Under the pieces are notes generated by a model that saw only the letters and a list, made by a program, of their open reading frames with translations, was not told the DNA's origin and did not search any database. 64,000 nucleotides of DNA from Roseivirga echinicomitans (GTDB taxonomy: Bacteria; Bacteroidota; Bacteroidia; Cytophagales; Cyclobacteriaceae), in the NCBI RefSeq assembly GCF_001592935.1, contig NZ_LRDB01000012.1, forward strand, positions 62,001-126,000, given 5' to 3'. Both the position numbers and the translations under genes were made by a program. Positions 45,438 to 54,238 of the stretch are shown one piece after another (the stretch's first letter is position 1; every line of letters begins with the position of its first letter).

Positions 45438-45824
45438 GTGAAAAAACCTGAAGTGTATACGTTCGATTCGAATCCTGATTTAAGGGGCAATCTTACTTTT
45501 TTAGAAGAGTTGAAAAGCATTCCCTTCGAAATAAAGCGAGTGTATTGGCTGTATGATTTGCCAGAACAACAGGCGAGAGGCGATCATGCTCATAAAACGG
45601 GTGAGCAAGTCATTGTTGCGTTAAAGGGTAAAATCGAAGTTCTGCTAGAGTCGAAAAAGGGAGACTTATTTAATTGCACTTTAGACAAAGCTGATAAGGC
45701 ACTTTACATTCCGCCCATGTGGTGGGGCCGAATGATTTTCAGCAAAAATGCCATAATGATCGGACTTGCTTCTGATGAGTTCGATGAGAATGATTACATA
45801 CGAAAACGCTCTGAGTTCAAATGA
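45438..45824 (+). CDS. WxcM/FdtA-like cupin (sugar 3,4-ketoisomerase family)
   Basis: This 128-residue single cupin starts at GTG. It shows the FdtA/QdtA pattern: DLRGNLTFLEE at the N-terminus, VYWLYDLPEQQARGDHAHKTGEQ (metal/substrate His residues in GDHAHK; partly quoted), and YIPPMWWGRM near the end. Family members isomerise dTDP-4-keto-6-deoxyglucose en route to 3-amino sugars. No aminotransferase or dTDP-glucose enzyme is adjacent, so the substrate remains open. It is translationally coupled (ATGA) to the next gene. Confidence 0.82.
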   Translation: MKKPEVYTFDSNPDLRGNLTFLEELKSIPFEIKRVYWLYDLPEQQARGDHAHKTGEQVIVALKGKIEVLLESKKGDLFNCTLDKADKALYIPPMWWGRMIFSKNAIMIGLASDEFDENDYIRKRSEFK

Positions 45825-46756
45825 GAAACCTGAAAGTGGTTGAGGAATTTTCAGAGAAGTCCAAAAAGGGATTTTCTGAATTACTTTATACACAGCCTAA
45901 TTTTCTTATTGGCAACAATCAATTGCCGCAAATTCATTTCTATTTACTTGACACCACAGCGAATATTGGATTAGGCCATATTGGTTTTTCTTTGGAAGAA
46001 GGAACTGTATTCAGCCCTTATCGAGCTCCGTTTGGTGGCTTTGCTTTAGCCGATGATTTGACTAGCCTAGAAATCACTTTCTTTATTTTTGAAGTACTTA
46101 GAAAACTCCAAGTGCAAGGAGTGAATTCCATCCAAATGAAATTGGCTCCCAATTGCTATTTCAGCAATACATTCTTGCTCAAGGAGAACTTAGTTTATGC
46201 AGGTTTTGACTTGGAAGAACAGCTAGAATATCAAGCTATCTCGATTACTGACCAAGCCTTTGAGTTAAACTTAGCTTCAATGGAAGTCCGAAAATTGAAG
46301 AAATGTAAAGAGGCTGGTTTTGAGTTCAGTAGGCTTCCAAAACATAAGTTGGCCGATGTATTTGACTTCGTTAAAAAGCAACGCCAGGAAAAGGGCTATG
46401 AATTGTCAATGGAATGGCCTCAAATGAAATTGGCACAAAAGGTAAACTCCGAAGCATATATTCCCTTTGTAGTGAAAGATGGTAAACGAATTATTGCGGC
46501 CACCATCGGTATTTTAGCCTCTGACTGTGTGCTTTATAATTTCTCTCCTGCACACCATGCTGAATATGACCCGTTGAGTCCCAATGTATTGCTTACAGAA
46601 GGCCTTTATGACTTTTGCAGAGCGGAGGGATTAAACTACCTTGATTTAGGTACGTCTTACCTCAACGGTGAGGTAAACGAAGGGCTTTGGCAGTTTAAGT
46701 CGCACTTAGGTGGACAAAGCTTTTTGAGCTACAGTTTTAGGAAAGCCGTATCTTAG
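45821..46756 (+). CDS. GNAT/FemAB-like acyltransferase
   Basis: This 311-residue soluble protein appears to contain two tandem GNAT-like halves, as in FemAB/BioF2-type enzymes. The second half has FVVKDGKRIIAATIGILASDC and LTEGLYDFCRAEGLNYLDLG, resembling acetyl-CoA-dependent transferases that acylate glycan precursors. The first half carries SPYRAPFGGFALADDL, typical of such proteins in polysaccharide loci. It probably N- or O-acylates a sugar, perhaps the aminosugar route started by the cupin; that is inference. Coupled to the gene before; 11 bases to the flippase. Confidence 0.68.
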   Translation: MRNLKVVEEFSEKSKKGFSELLYTQPNFLIGNNQLPQIHFYLLDTTANIGLGHIGFSLEEGTVFSPYRAPFGGFALADDLTSLEITFFIFEVLRKLQVQGVNSIQMKLAPNCYFSNTFLLKENLVYAGFDLEEQLEYQAISITDQAFELNLASMEVRKLKKCKEAGFEFSRLPKHKLADVFDFVKKQRQEKGYELSMEWPQMKLAQKVNSEAYIPFVVKDGKRIIAATIGILASDCVLYNFSPAHHAEYDPLSPNVLLTEGLYDFCRAEGLNYLDLGTSYLNGEVNEGLWQFKSHLGGQSFLSYSFRKAVS

Positions 46757-46767
46757 CATTAAATCTT

Positions 46768-48030
46768 TTGCTGTTGGCGTCTCAATTCTTTAAAAGTTCT
46801 CGGTGGTCGTTTCTTGCGGTGGTGTTTCGCGCCATTGGTGGCCTAACCATTAATAAACTCTTTGCCGTTTTCTTCGGGACCAACGGTATCACCCTACTTT
46901 CTCACTTTCAGAATCTAACTTCATTATTTACACTGCTTCCTTCAGAAGGAGTTAACAGAGCGGTAATGAAACATTGGTCCGACCCTAAAGCCAGTGAAGA
47001 GAGCAAACACAAGTTATGGCAAACTGGCTTTTGGATAAGCAACCTGATTTTCATAGTGATTTTTGCCATACTCTATTTTTGGTGGAAGGATTACTTTTTT
47101 GGTCGATTTGTGGAACATTACAGCATTGGTCAGTTCCTGATAATTTTTCTGCCCGCCATTTTTTTAATGCTGATGACGGGTTTGCTTAATTCAGTGATTC
47201 TTTCGTTTCGTGATGTAAAGGGCTATGCCCTTGTTAGTATTTCTGGAATCCTACTTTTAGTAGCAGTAGTGTTTTGGTCGGTAAATTTGGGAAACCTCGA
47301 TCAAGCACTCCTTAGTTTTGTGGTGGGTTACGCACTTATGTTCTTTTGTTCGTTGGTCTACTTTATTCTTAACAAGGATAAGATTAAACTTTCCATAGGT
47401 GTTCCTGATAGCGCTTCGTTAAAGAAAATCAGCCAATTTGTACTTATGGCCATCAGTTCCATTGTCTTTGGCAAACTGTTGGATTTTATGGTTCGCGATT
47501 ATGTAATTGAACTCTATGGTTTAGACCGAACTGGTCTTTGGCAGTCCGTGACAAAAATGTCGAGTAGTTATTTGCTTGTGTTTAGTGGGACTGTGGGTGT
47601 AGTATATTACCCTAAAATGGCTTCGCTCATTCATGATGAAATAGCCTTAAGAAGCTACGTACTTAAAGTAATGGGCTTTGTCGCGTTTATAACAGTTATC
47701 TGTTTAGGTATTTACTATCTAAATAGTGAGTTTGTATTGAATCTATTTTTTGCCAAAGGTTTTGATAGAGCCGCATACCTGGTTCGTTTTCAAGCAATTG
47801 GTGACTTCTTTTGTGTTCTTTCTTATCTCTTGGCGTATTTGCTTTCGGCTCGGGTGCAAACCGTAAAATACATTGTGGCACAGCTATTCTCAGCACTCAT
47901 ATATATTATATTGATCTATGCACTCATGGACAGGTTTAATTTGGAGGCCCTTACATTAGCTTACTTATGGCGCCATATTGGCTTCTTTCTTATCCTCATT
48001 CTGCTTAACAGGAAATTCTTATTTAAATGA
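46768..48030 (+). CDS. O-antigen/polysaccharide flippase (Wzx-like)
   Basis: This 420-residue polytopic protein has about 12 helices and starts at a TTG 12 bases after the previous stop (a second TTG two codons later is possible). The N-terminal SRWSFLAVVFRAIGGLTINK and the mid-protein KLLDFMVRDYVIELYGLDRTGLW resemble the WzxE/O-antigen translocase group. It should flip an undecaprenyl-linked glycan made by the adjacent enzymes. The stop overlaps the next start (ATGA). Confidence 0.83.
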   Translation: MLLASQFFKSSRWSFLAVVFRAIGGLTINKLFAVFFGTNGITLLSHFQNLTSLFTLLPSEGVNRAVMKHWSDPKASEESKHKLWQTGFWISNLIFIVIFAILYFWWKDYFFGRFVEHYSIGQFLIIFLPAIFLMLMTGLLNSVILSFRDVKGYALVSISGILLLVAVVFWSVNLGNLDQALLSFVVGYALMFFCSLVYFILNKDKIKLSIGVPDSASLKKISQFVLMAISSIVFGKLLDFMVRDYVIELYGLDRTGLWQSVTKMSSSYLLVFSGTVGVVYYPKMASLIHDEIALRSYVLKVMGFVAFITVICLGIYYLNSEFVLNLFFAKGFDRAAYLVRFQAIGDFFCVLSYLLAYLLSARVQTVKYIVAQLFSALIYIILIYALMDRFNLEALTLAYLWRHIGFFLILILLNRKFLFK

Positions 48031-48953
48031 ATCCACTCGTTTCGGTAATATGTATTTCCTATAATCATGCTCCTTATATAAAAGAGGCTTTGAATTCGGT
48101 TTTTGGTCAAATCCATACCGAAATCGAAGTGATAATTTTGGATGACGGAAGTTCAGACGCTAGTGTTGAAGCAATCAAAAAGAGCATTCAAGATAAACCA
48201 GAAGTAGCCTTTATTGCCAATACTGATAATGAAGGCTATACTTGCACTTTCAACAAAGGTTTGAGGCTTGCAAAAGGGAAATACATTGTGGATTTTGCCT
48301 TAGATGATGTCATGCATCCCAATTTTTTAAGTGAAAGTGTAAAGCGGCTGGAGACTTTGGATGAAGAATACGGAGTAAGTTTTTCTAATGCTGACTATAT
48401 CAATTCCGAGTCGAAGATTATCGGTAATCATAATAAAACGCTACTTGAAAAAAAGTTGATTCAAAAAATTCCTCAAGGCGATATTTTTGAAATGGTGCTC
48501 AAACGATATTTTATTTGTACGCCAACCATGATTGTCCGCAAAAGTGTTTTTGATCGAATGGGAGGTTATGATGAAAGCTTGGCTTATGAAGATTTTGATT
48601 TTTGGCTGCGTTCTTCCCGTCATTATAAGTACACTTTTATAGATGAGGTATTGATACAAAAACGCAAGCTGAAAAGCAGTATGTCAGCTGCGCGATATAA
48701 GCACAAAGAGAATGAATATATGCAATCGGTACTATCCGTTTGTAGAAAGGCATTCAGCTTATGCAAAAGTAAATCAGAGTTAGATTCACTCTATGAAAGA
48801 CTGTCCTACGAACATCGTCAGTGCATTCGCTATCAAGCCTACGATATGGCTGACCAGTACATATTTTTGGTAAAGAATATCGGCAGAAGTGTTTTGAAGC
48901 TACAGTTTCTTGGTCTTTTAATTCGGTTAGGGCTCGACCGAAAGCGAGTGTAA
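48027..48953 (+). CDS. Family 2 glycosyltransferase
   Basis: This 308-residue GT-A enzyme has the nucleotide-sugar motifs VSVICISYNHAPYIKEALNS and VIILDDGSSDAS. The acceptor-region DFALDDVMHPNFL carries the second Asp motif and YEDFDFWLRSS the third. There is no membrane helix, so it should act at the cytoplasmic face. It is the last gene of the four-gene glycan operon. No polymerase (Wzy) or initiating phosphosugar transferase is visible nearby. Confidence 0.88.
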   Translation: MNPLVSVICISYNHAPYIKEALNSVFGQIHTEIEVIILDDGSSDASVEAIKKSIQDKPEVAFIANTDNEGYTCTFNKGLRLAKGKYIVDFALDDVMHPNFLSESVKRLETLDEEYGVSFSNADYINSESKIIGNHNKTLLEKKLIQKIPQGDIFEMVLKRYFICTPTMIVRKSVFDRMGGYDESLAYEDFDFWLRSSRHYKYTFIDEVLIQKRKLKSSMSAARYKHKENEYMQSVLSVCRKAFSLCKSKSELDSLYERLSYEHRQCIRYQAYDMADQYIFLVKNIGRSVLKLQFLGLLIRLGLDRKRV

Positions 48954-48990
48954 ATAGGTCTAATCTTATGGGTTTAGATCGAGATGGCTT

Positions 48991-49011
48991 TTATGATTTT
49001 CAAAATCATAA
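48991..49011. promoter_or_regulatory. Perfect 21-bp palindrome upstream of pyc
   Basis: TTATGATTTT-C-AAAATCATAA lies 67 bases before the pyc ATG. A one-base centre makes an RNA hairpin unlikely at full length, so it is a better candidate operator than terminator. Confidence 0.4.
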
Positions 49012-49078
49012 TGGTCTATTCATAGCCGTTTATCACAGATTCTCTTATCTTACCTCTTAAAGACCACCCCTTATCTTT

Positions 49079-52000
49079 ATGGATCCCAAAATCAATAAAA
49101 TCAAAAAGCTGCTAGTCGCTAACCGAGGCGAAATTGCAATCCGTGTTTTACGTGCTGCTTCTGAACTGAAAATCAGAACGGTAGCCATGTATACCTATGA
49201 GGATCGATATTCTTTACACAGGTACAAGGCAGACGAAGCATACCAAATTGGAGATAATGAAGAGGCGCTTAAGCCTTATTTAGATATTCAGGAAATCATT
49301 ACTTTGGCCAAAAACGAAGGAGTAGACGCTATTCACCCTGGTTATGGTTTTCTTTCAGAGAACGTACATTTTGTAAGGGCTTGTAAGGAAGCTGGAATCA
49401 TTTTTATTGGGCCGGAACCAGAAGTAATGGAAAGGCTGGGGGATAAAGTTCAGGCTAAAATTATTGCTCGAAAAGCCCAAGTGCCTTTGATTGAAGACAG
49501 TCACGAATTGCTGGACTCATATGAGGTAGTACTAAAAGAAGCACGAAGGGTTGGTTTTCCAGTTATGGTGAAAGCTGCGGCAGGTGGTGGAGGTCGTGGA
49601 ATGCGGGTAGTGCGTGAAGAAGTTGAATTAGAGAAATCATTTAACGAGGCTAAAAGTGAAGCCTCAAAAGCATTTGGTGATGACACGATGTTCATGGAAA
49701 AATTCATCGATAACCCTAAGCATATCGAAGTGCAGATTATGGGTGATAACTATGGCCATTTGGTGCATTTGTACGAGCGCGATTGCTCGGTACAACGGAG
49801 GTATCAGAAAGTAGTGGAGGTTGCTCCTTCCATTAATTTAAGTCAAGCCACTAGGGATAAATTGTATGAATATGCACTAAAAATCACCAAAGAGGTTAAT
49901 TACAATAATGTTGGTACGGTTGAGTTTTTGGTGGATGCCGATGAGAATATTTTCTTTATTGAAGTCAACCCAAGGGTTCAAGTAGAGCATACCATTACAG
50001 AAGAAATTACAGGGATCGATATTGTTCGTTCTCAAATTGAAATTGCACAAGGCTATCCACTTTCCGATCCTCGAATCTTCATCAAAGATCAATCCGATGT
50101 GCAATGCAATGGTTTTGCCATCCAATGCAGGATTACTACTGAAGATCCAGAAAATGGATTCAAACCGGATTACGGCACCATTATAGCGTACCGAAGTGCA
50201 GGTGGTTTCGGAATCAGGCTCGATGCAGGAAATTGCTACGCAGGTGTAACCATATCGCCATTCTTCGACTCCATGCTGGTGAAAATTTCAGCGAAAGGAA
50301 GAACATTGAAGGGGGCTTCTCAAAGGTTACAAAGAGCACTTTCAGAATTCAGAATACGAGGCGTTAAAACCAACAAGGGGTTTCTGGAAAACGTACTAAA
50401 GCACCCTACATTCTATAATGGAGAGGCTACGGTGAAATTCATAGAATCTCACCCAGAACTCTTTGAAATGCCACGGTTTATGAACCGAGCAACACGCTTG
50501 TTGAATTATTTGGGAGAAGTAGCGGTAAACGGAAACCCGAATGTAAAACGGATCGACCCTTATGTTCATTTTAGAGAGCCAAAAGTACCTACCAGTGACA
50601 GGCTTGCTCCTCACCCAAGAGGCACCAAGCAGGTATTGACAGAAAGCGGCCCAGATGGCTTGGCGAAATGGATCAAGGAACAAAAACAGATATTATTCAC
50701 AGATACTACTTTCCGTGATGCGCACCAATCACTTTTGGCCACTCGAATGCGGACTTTGGATATTCTAAAAGTGACGGATGGTTTTGCCAAAAATCACCCA
50801 GAGATTTTCTCTTTAGAAATGTGGGGTGGAGCTACTTTCGATGTTTCCATGCGGTTCTTAAATGAAAATCCTTGGGACAGGTTGAAGCTTATTCGCGAAG
50901 CAGCGCCTAATATCCTAACTCAAATGTTATTGCGTGGTTCTAACGGAGTTGGCTATGCGGCTTACCCCGATAATCTGATTGAGCGTTTTGTCGAAAAAAC
51001 TGCTGAAAACGGCATGGACGTTTTCAGAATATTTGATTCGCTGAACTGGATTGAGAACATGAAGGTGAGTATTAGAACCGTGCGTGAAAGAACTAACTCT
51101 GTTGCCGAGGCTTGTATTTGCTATACGGGAGATGTGCTGGACCCGAACTCAAAATATAACCTTCAGTACTACCTTGATATGGCAAAGGCTTTAGAGGATG
51201 AAGGAGCGCATATACTTTGTATCAAAGATATGGCGGGCTTATTAAAACCAATGGCCGCCACTAAATTGATTACGGCACTAAAAGAGTCAGTGGACATGCC
51301 AATTCATTTGCATACCCATGATACCTCATCGATGCAGGCAACGACCTATTTTCAAGCCATTGAAGCTGGGGTGGATATTGTGGATGTGGCGGTGGCATCA
51401 ATGTCTGGTCTTACCTCACAACCTAACTTTAACTCGTTGGTAGCCTGTCTGGAAGGTCATGAAAGGGACCCAAAAATCAACTTGATAAAACTCAACGAGT
51501 ACTCCAATTATTGGGAAGATGTTCGTGAGTATTACTATCCATTCGAGAGTGGTTTAAAAGCGGGTACTGCTGAAGTGTATGATCACGAAATTCCAGGGGG
51601 GCAGTATTCTAATTTGCGTCCGCAGGCAGCAGCTTTAGGTTTGGAGCATAAGTTTGAAGAAGTAAAAAAGAATTATGCTGTGGTTAACGAGCTGTTTGGT
51701 GACATCGTAAAAGTAACACCATCATCCAAAGTGGTTGGGGATATGGCCATTTATATGACTTCAAATAACCTCACAGTCGAAGATGTCATGACCCGTGGCG
51801 AATCTCTTTCTTTTCCTGAATCTGTGGTAAGCTTGTTTAAGGGAGATTTGGGGCAAACGCTTGGAGGTTTTCCTCAGGCATTGTCGAAGATTATTCTTAA
51901 AGGAAAAACAGCCTATACTGATCGACCGAATGCTCACTTAAAGCCAGTGGATTTTGAAAAGGACTTTAAACAGTTTCAAACCGATTTTGATCAATACTGT

Positions 52001-52525
52001 GATGAACTGGACTTCCTATCTTATAAACTCTACCCAAAAGTATTCAGAGATTTCTATGAGCACTGGCTGACTTATGGAGAAGTACGTCATCTTCCAACAA
52101 AAGCCTTCTTTTATGGTTTAAAAGAGAATGAAGAAGTTTTTGTCCAAATAGGAAAGGGCAAGCACATTATTGTGAAAATGTTGCACAAGTCTGAAGCTGA
52201 TGAAGATGCCATAAGGAAAGTGTATTTTGACCTGAATGGACAGACTAGGGTCATTGAGGTGAAAGACCTAAATGTGAAAGTGACTAAAGTTGCGCACCGT
52301 AAGGCGGTATCAGAGAATGAAATTGGGTCTCCATTACAAGGACGATTGGCCGAAATCAAAGTAAAGGAAGGCCAAGAAGTAAAAGTGAATGCTGGCTTGT
52401 TTGTCATTGAAGCAATGAAAATGGAAACTACCGTTTCAGCTCCCAAGGCAGGTAAAGTGAAGAGAATTCACCTACAGCCTGGAACAATGCTAGACCAAGA
52501 AGACTTGGTAATAGAAATGGAGTAG
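49079..52525 (+). CDS. pyc: Pyruvate carboxylase
   Basis: This 1148-residue single-chain enzyme contains, in order, biotin carboxylase (residues 1-~460; NRGEIAIRVLRAA, KAAAGGGGRGMRVV, EVNPRVQVEHTITEE), carboxyltransferase (~540-820; FRDAHQSLLATRMRT, LHTHDTSSMQATTY) and a C-terminal biotinyl domain with EAMKMET (biotinyl Lys1114). It makes oxaloacetate from pyruvate, ATP and bicarbonate to feed the TCA cycle and gluconeogenesis. The length is normal. It is monocistronic, separating the two glycan loci. Confidence 0.97.
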   Translation: MDPKINKIKKLLVANRGEIAIRVLRAASELKIRTVAMYTYEDRYSLHRYKADEAYQIGDNEEALKPYLDIQEIITLAKNEGVDAIHPGYGFLSENVHFVRACKEAGIIFIGPEPEVMERLGDKVQAKIIARKAQVPLIEDSHELLDSYEVVLKEARRVGFPVMVKAAAGGGGRGMRVVREEVELEKSFNEAKSEASKAFGDDTMFMEKFIDNPKHIEVQIMGDNYGHLVHLYERDCSVQRRYQKVVEVAPSINLSQATRDKLYEYALKITKEVNYNNVGTVEFLVDADENIFFIEVNPRVQVEHTITEEITGIDIVRSQIEIAQGYPLSDPRIFIKDQSDVQCNGFAIQCRITTEDPENGFKPDYGTIIAYRSAGGFGIRLDAGNCYAGVTISPFFDSMLVKISAKGRTLKGASQRLQRALSEFRIRGVKTNKGFLENVLKHPTFYNGEATVKFIESHPELFEMPRFMNRATRLLNYLGEVAVNGNPNVKRIDPYVHFREPKVPTSDRLAPHPRGTKQVLTESGPDGLAKWIKEQKQILFTDTTFRDAHQSLLATRMRTLDILKVTDGFAKNHPEIFSLEMWGGATFDVSMRFLNENPWDRLKLIREAAPNILTQMLLRGSNGVGYAAYPDNLIERFVEKTAENGMDVFRIFDSLNWIENMKVSIRTVRERTNSVAEACICYTGDVLDPNSKYNLQYYLDMAKALEDEGAHILCIKDMAGLLKPMAATKLITALKESVDMPIHLHTHDTSSMQATTYFQAIEAGVDIVDVAVASMSGLTSQPNFNSLVACLEGHERDPKINLIKLNEYSNYWEDVREYYYPFESGLKAGTAEVYDHEIPGGQYSNLRPQAAALGLEHKFEEVKKNYAVVNELFGDIVKVTPSSKVVGDMAIYMTSNNLTVEDVMTRGESLSFPESVVSLFKGDLGQTLGGFPQALSKIILKGKTAYTDRPNAHLKPVDFEKDFKQFQTDFDQYCDELDFLSYKLYPKVFRDFYEHWLTYGEVRHLPTKAFFYGLKENEEVFVQIGKGKHIIVKMLHKSEADEDAIRKVYFDLNGQTRVIEVKDLNVKVTKVAHRKAVSENEIGSPLQGRLAEIKVKEGQEVKVNAGLFVIEAMKMETTVSAPKAGKVKRIHLQPGTMLDQEDLVIEME

Positions 52526-52624
52526 CTAGGCCAAGATGGCTGATTAAATAGTTTTATACCAAAATGTGTACTAATATAATAGGGTTGGGGAATAGCTTTA
52601 AGTTATTCCGCCAGTTTATTATGT

Positions 52625-52632
52625 TATTTTTG
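52625..52632 (+). promoter_or_regulatory. Candidate -7 element (TAnnTTTG) for the Pel-like operon
   Basis: TATTTTTG matches the consensus and lies 78 bases upstream of the pelF-like ATG, in the 184-base gap after pyc. No clear -33 TTTG is present at the expected distance. All five Pel-like genes downstream have gaps of at most 11 bases or overlap, so one promoter here could drive them all. Confidence 0.45.
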
Positions 52633-52709
52633 CAACAAAATATTTATTCAACCTGTTCGTCTCTTTTTGAGAGAATTGGACTTACAGGGGATGAAATCTT
52701 TCAACCTAT

Positions 52710-54227
52710 ATGCCCATTAAGAAGAAGGAAAAAATCAATGTACTCCTAATTTCAGAAGGTACCTATCCGTTTTACGGTGGTGGGATTTCTACTTGGAGTC
52801 ACATGCTCTGTGACAGGGTTTCGAATGTGGATTTCACTCTTTATTCTATCAATGCAGGATTTGAAAAAGAACCCATTTTTGAGTTGAGTGAAAATGTAAA
52901 AAAGATAATTCAAGTCCCCCTTTGGGCACCAGACGAACCTCAGGATTATGTGAGCTTCAGTAAGGAATATTATAAGGTGGTGAGTAAGAAGGAGAATACT
53001 TCTCCTGAAGTTATTGAAGAGCATTTCGTTCCAGTTTTTAGAAAATTTCTTGATCTGCTATACAGTGGCTCCGAGGATATGAAAGCCTTGGATTTCGTGT
53101 TCAGAAGTATGTGGGAATATTTTAAGAATTACGATTACAAAGAGACCATGAAAAGTGAAGAGGTTTGGTTAGTTTTTCAGGAAGCTGCCATTCAAGAGGC
53201 TGATAATAATGGTATAGATGCTACTCTCTTTGATTTGACTGTTGGTTTACGTTGGTTATATAGGTTCTTGATCCCTTTTTCTATTCCAATCGAAAAAGTA
53301 GACGTCTCTCATATCACGCTTTCAGGCTTTCCTTTAATTCCAGCTTTGGTTTCAAAATACAGGTATGGTACTCCGCTGATCATTACCGAACACGGTGTTT
53401 ATGTAAGGGAGCGCTTGTTGTACATCAACCGTTCTGACTACTCTTATTTTATAAAAGTATTTTTAATAAAGCTAACAGAATGTATTACTCGACTTTCCTA
53501 TTACAAGGCGGATAAAATACTCTCTGTAAATAAATTCAATATCACTTGGGAATTGATGTATGGGGCTGATAGAGAAAAAATTGAGATCACCTACAATGGT
53601 GTGGACCATGAGAGGTTTGTGCCTAGAGAAAAACCAGAGCATTTGAGAGGTATTCCCACAGTAGTAGCTGTTGCCCGGATATTTGAGCTTAAGGATGTAC
53701 TTACCATGATTCGTTCTTGCGCTGTGGTAATGAAAACGATACCAGATGTTCAATATTTGGTTTATGGGGATAAGAATGCCGTACCAGAGTACACTGAAGA
53801 ATGTGAGGCTTTGATCGAAGAGTTGAGTTTGGTAAATAACTTCTTTTTAAAGGGGTTTCACAGTCAGCCGCATCTGATTTTTAGTGAAGGAGATATTTCA
53901 ATTCTTACTTCCATTTCTGAAGGCTTTCCATTTACGGTTCTGGAGTCTATGAGTTGTGGCATTCCAGTTGTAGCTACTGATGTTGGAGGAGTTAGCGAAG
54001 CAATTGATGAAGAATCGGGTTTTGTATGTAAACCGAGGGATCCAGAGGCCATTGGATCCAAGGTGATTGAATTGTTGACCAATGACGAATTGAGAGATGA
54101 AATGGGGAAAAGTGCCCGTCAACGTGTGATAGATAATTTTACACTAGATATTTTCATCGAGTCTTATGAAAATATATATGAATCCGTTTACACAAAGAGT
54201 TTAAAGAAGAAAAAACAATCAAGCTAG
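52710..54227 (+). CDS. pelF: PelF-like glycosyltransferase (GT4)
   Basis: This 505-residue GT-B enzyme has the PelF N-terminal signature ISEGTYPFYGGGISTWSHML (residues ~14-33). ITEHGVYVRER lies at ~225, TYNGVDHERFVP in the linker, and the GT4 donor-site E-x7-E in SEGFPFTVLE (Glu404 and Glu412). PelF is known to use UDP-activated hexosamines to polymerise the Pel polysaccharide at the cytoplasmic face. The neighbouring PelG- and PelA-like genes support it. A residual possibility is another GT4 with a DUF3492-like N-domain, but the synteny argues for PelF. Confidence 0.88.
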   Translation: MPIKKKEKINVLLISEGTYPFYGGGISTWSHMLCDRVSNVDFTLYSINAGFEKEPIFELSENVKKIIQVPLWAPDEPQDYVSFSKEYYKVVSKKENTSPEVIEEHFVPVFRKFLDLLYSGSEDMKALDFVFRSMWEYFKNYDYKETMKSEEVWLVFQEAAIQEADNNGIDATLFDLTVGLRWLYRFLIPFSIPIEKVDVSHITLSGFPLIPALVSKYRYGTPLIITEHGVYVRERLLYINRSDYSYFIKVFLIKLTECITRLSYYKADKILSVNKFNITWELMYGADREKIEITYNGVDHERFVPREKPEHLRGIPTVVAVARIFELKDVLTMIRSCAVVMKTIPDVQYLVYGDKNAVPEYTEECEALIEELSLVNNFFLKGFHSQPHLIFSEGDISILTSISEGFPFTVLESMSCGIPVVATDVGGVSEAIDEESGFVCKPRDPEAIGSKVIELLTNDELRDEMGKSARQRVIDNFTLDIFIESYENIYESVYTKSLKKKKQSS

Positions 54228-54238
54228 ATTGTAGTGAT

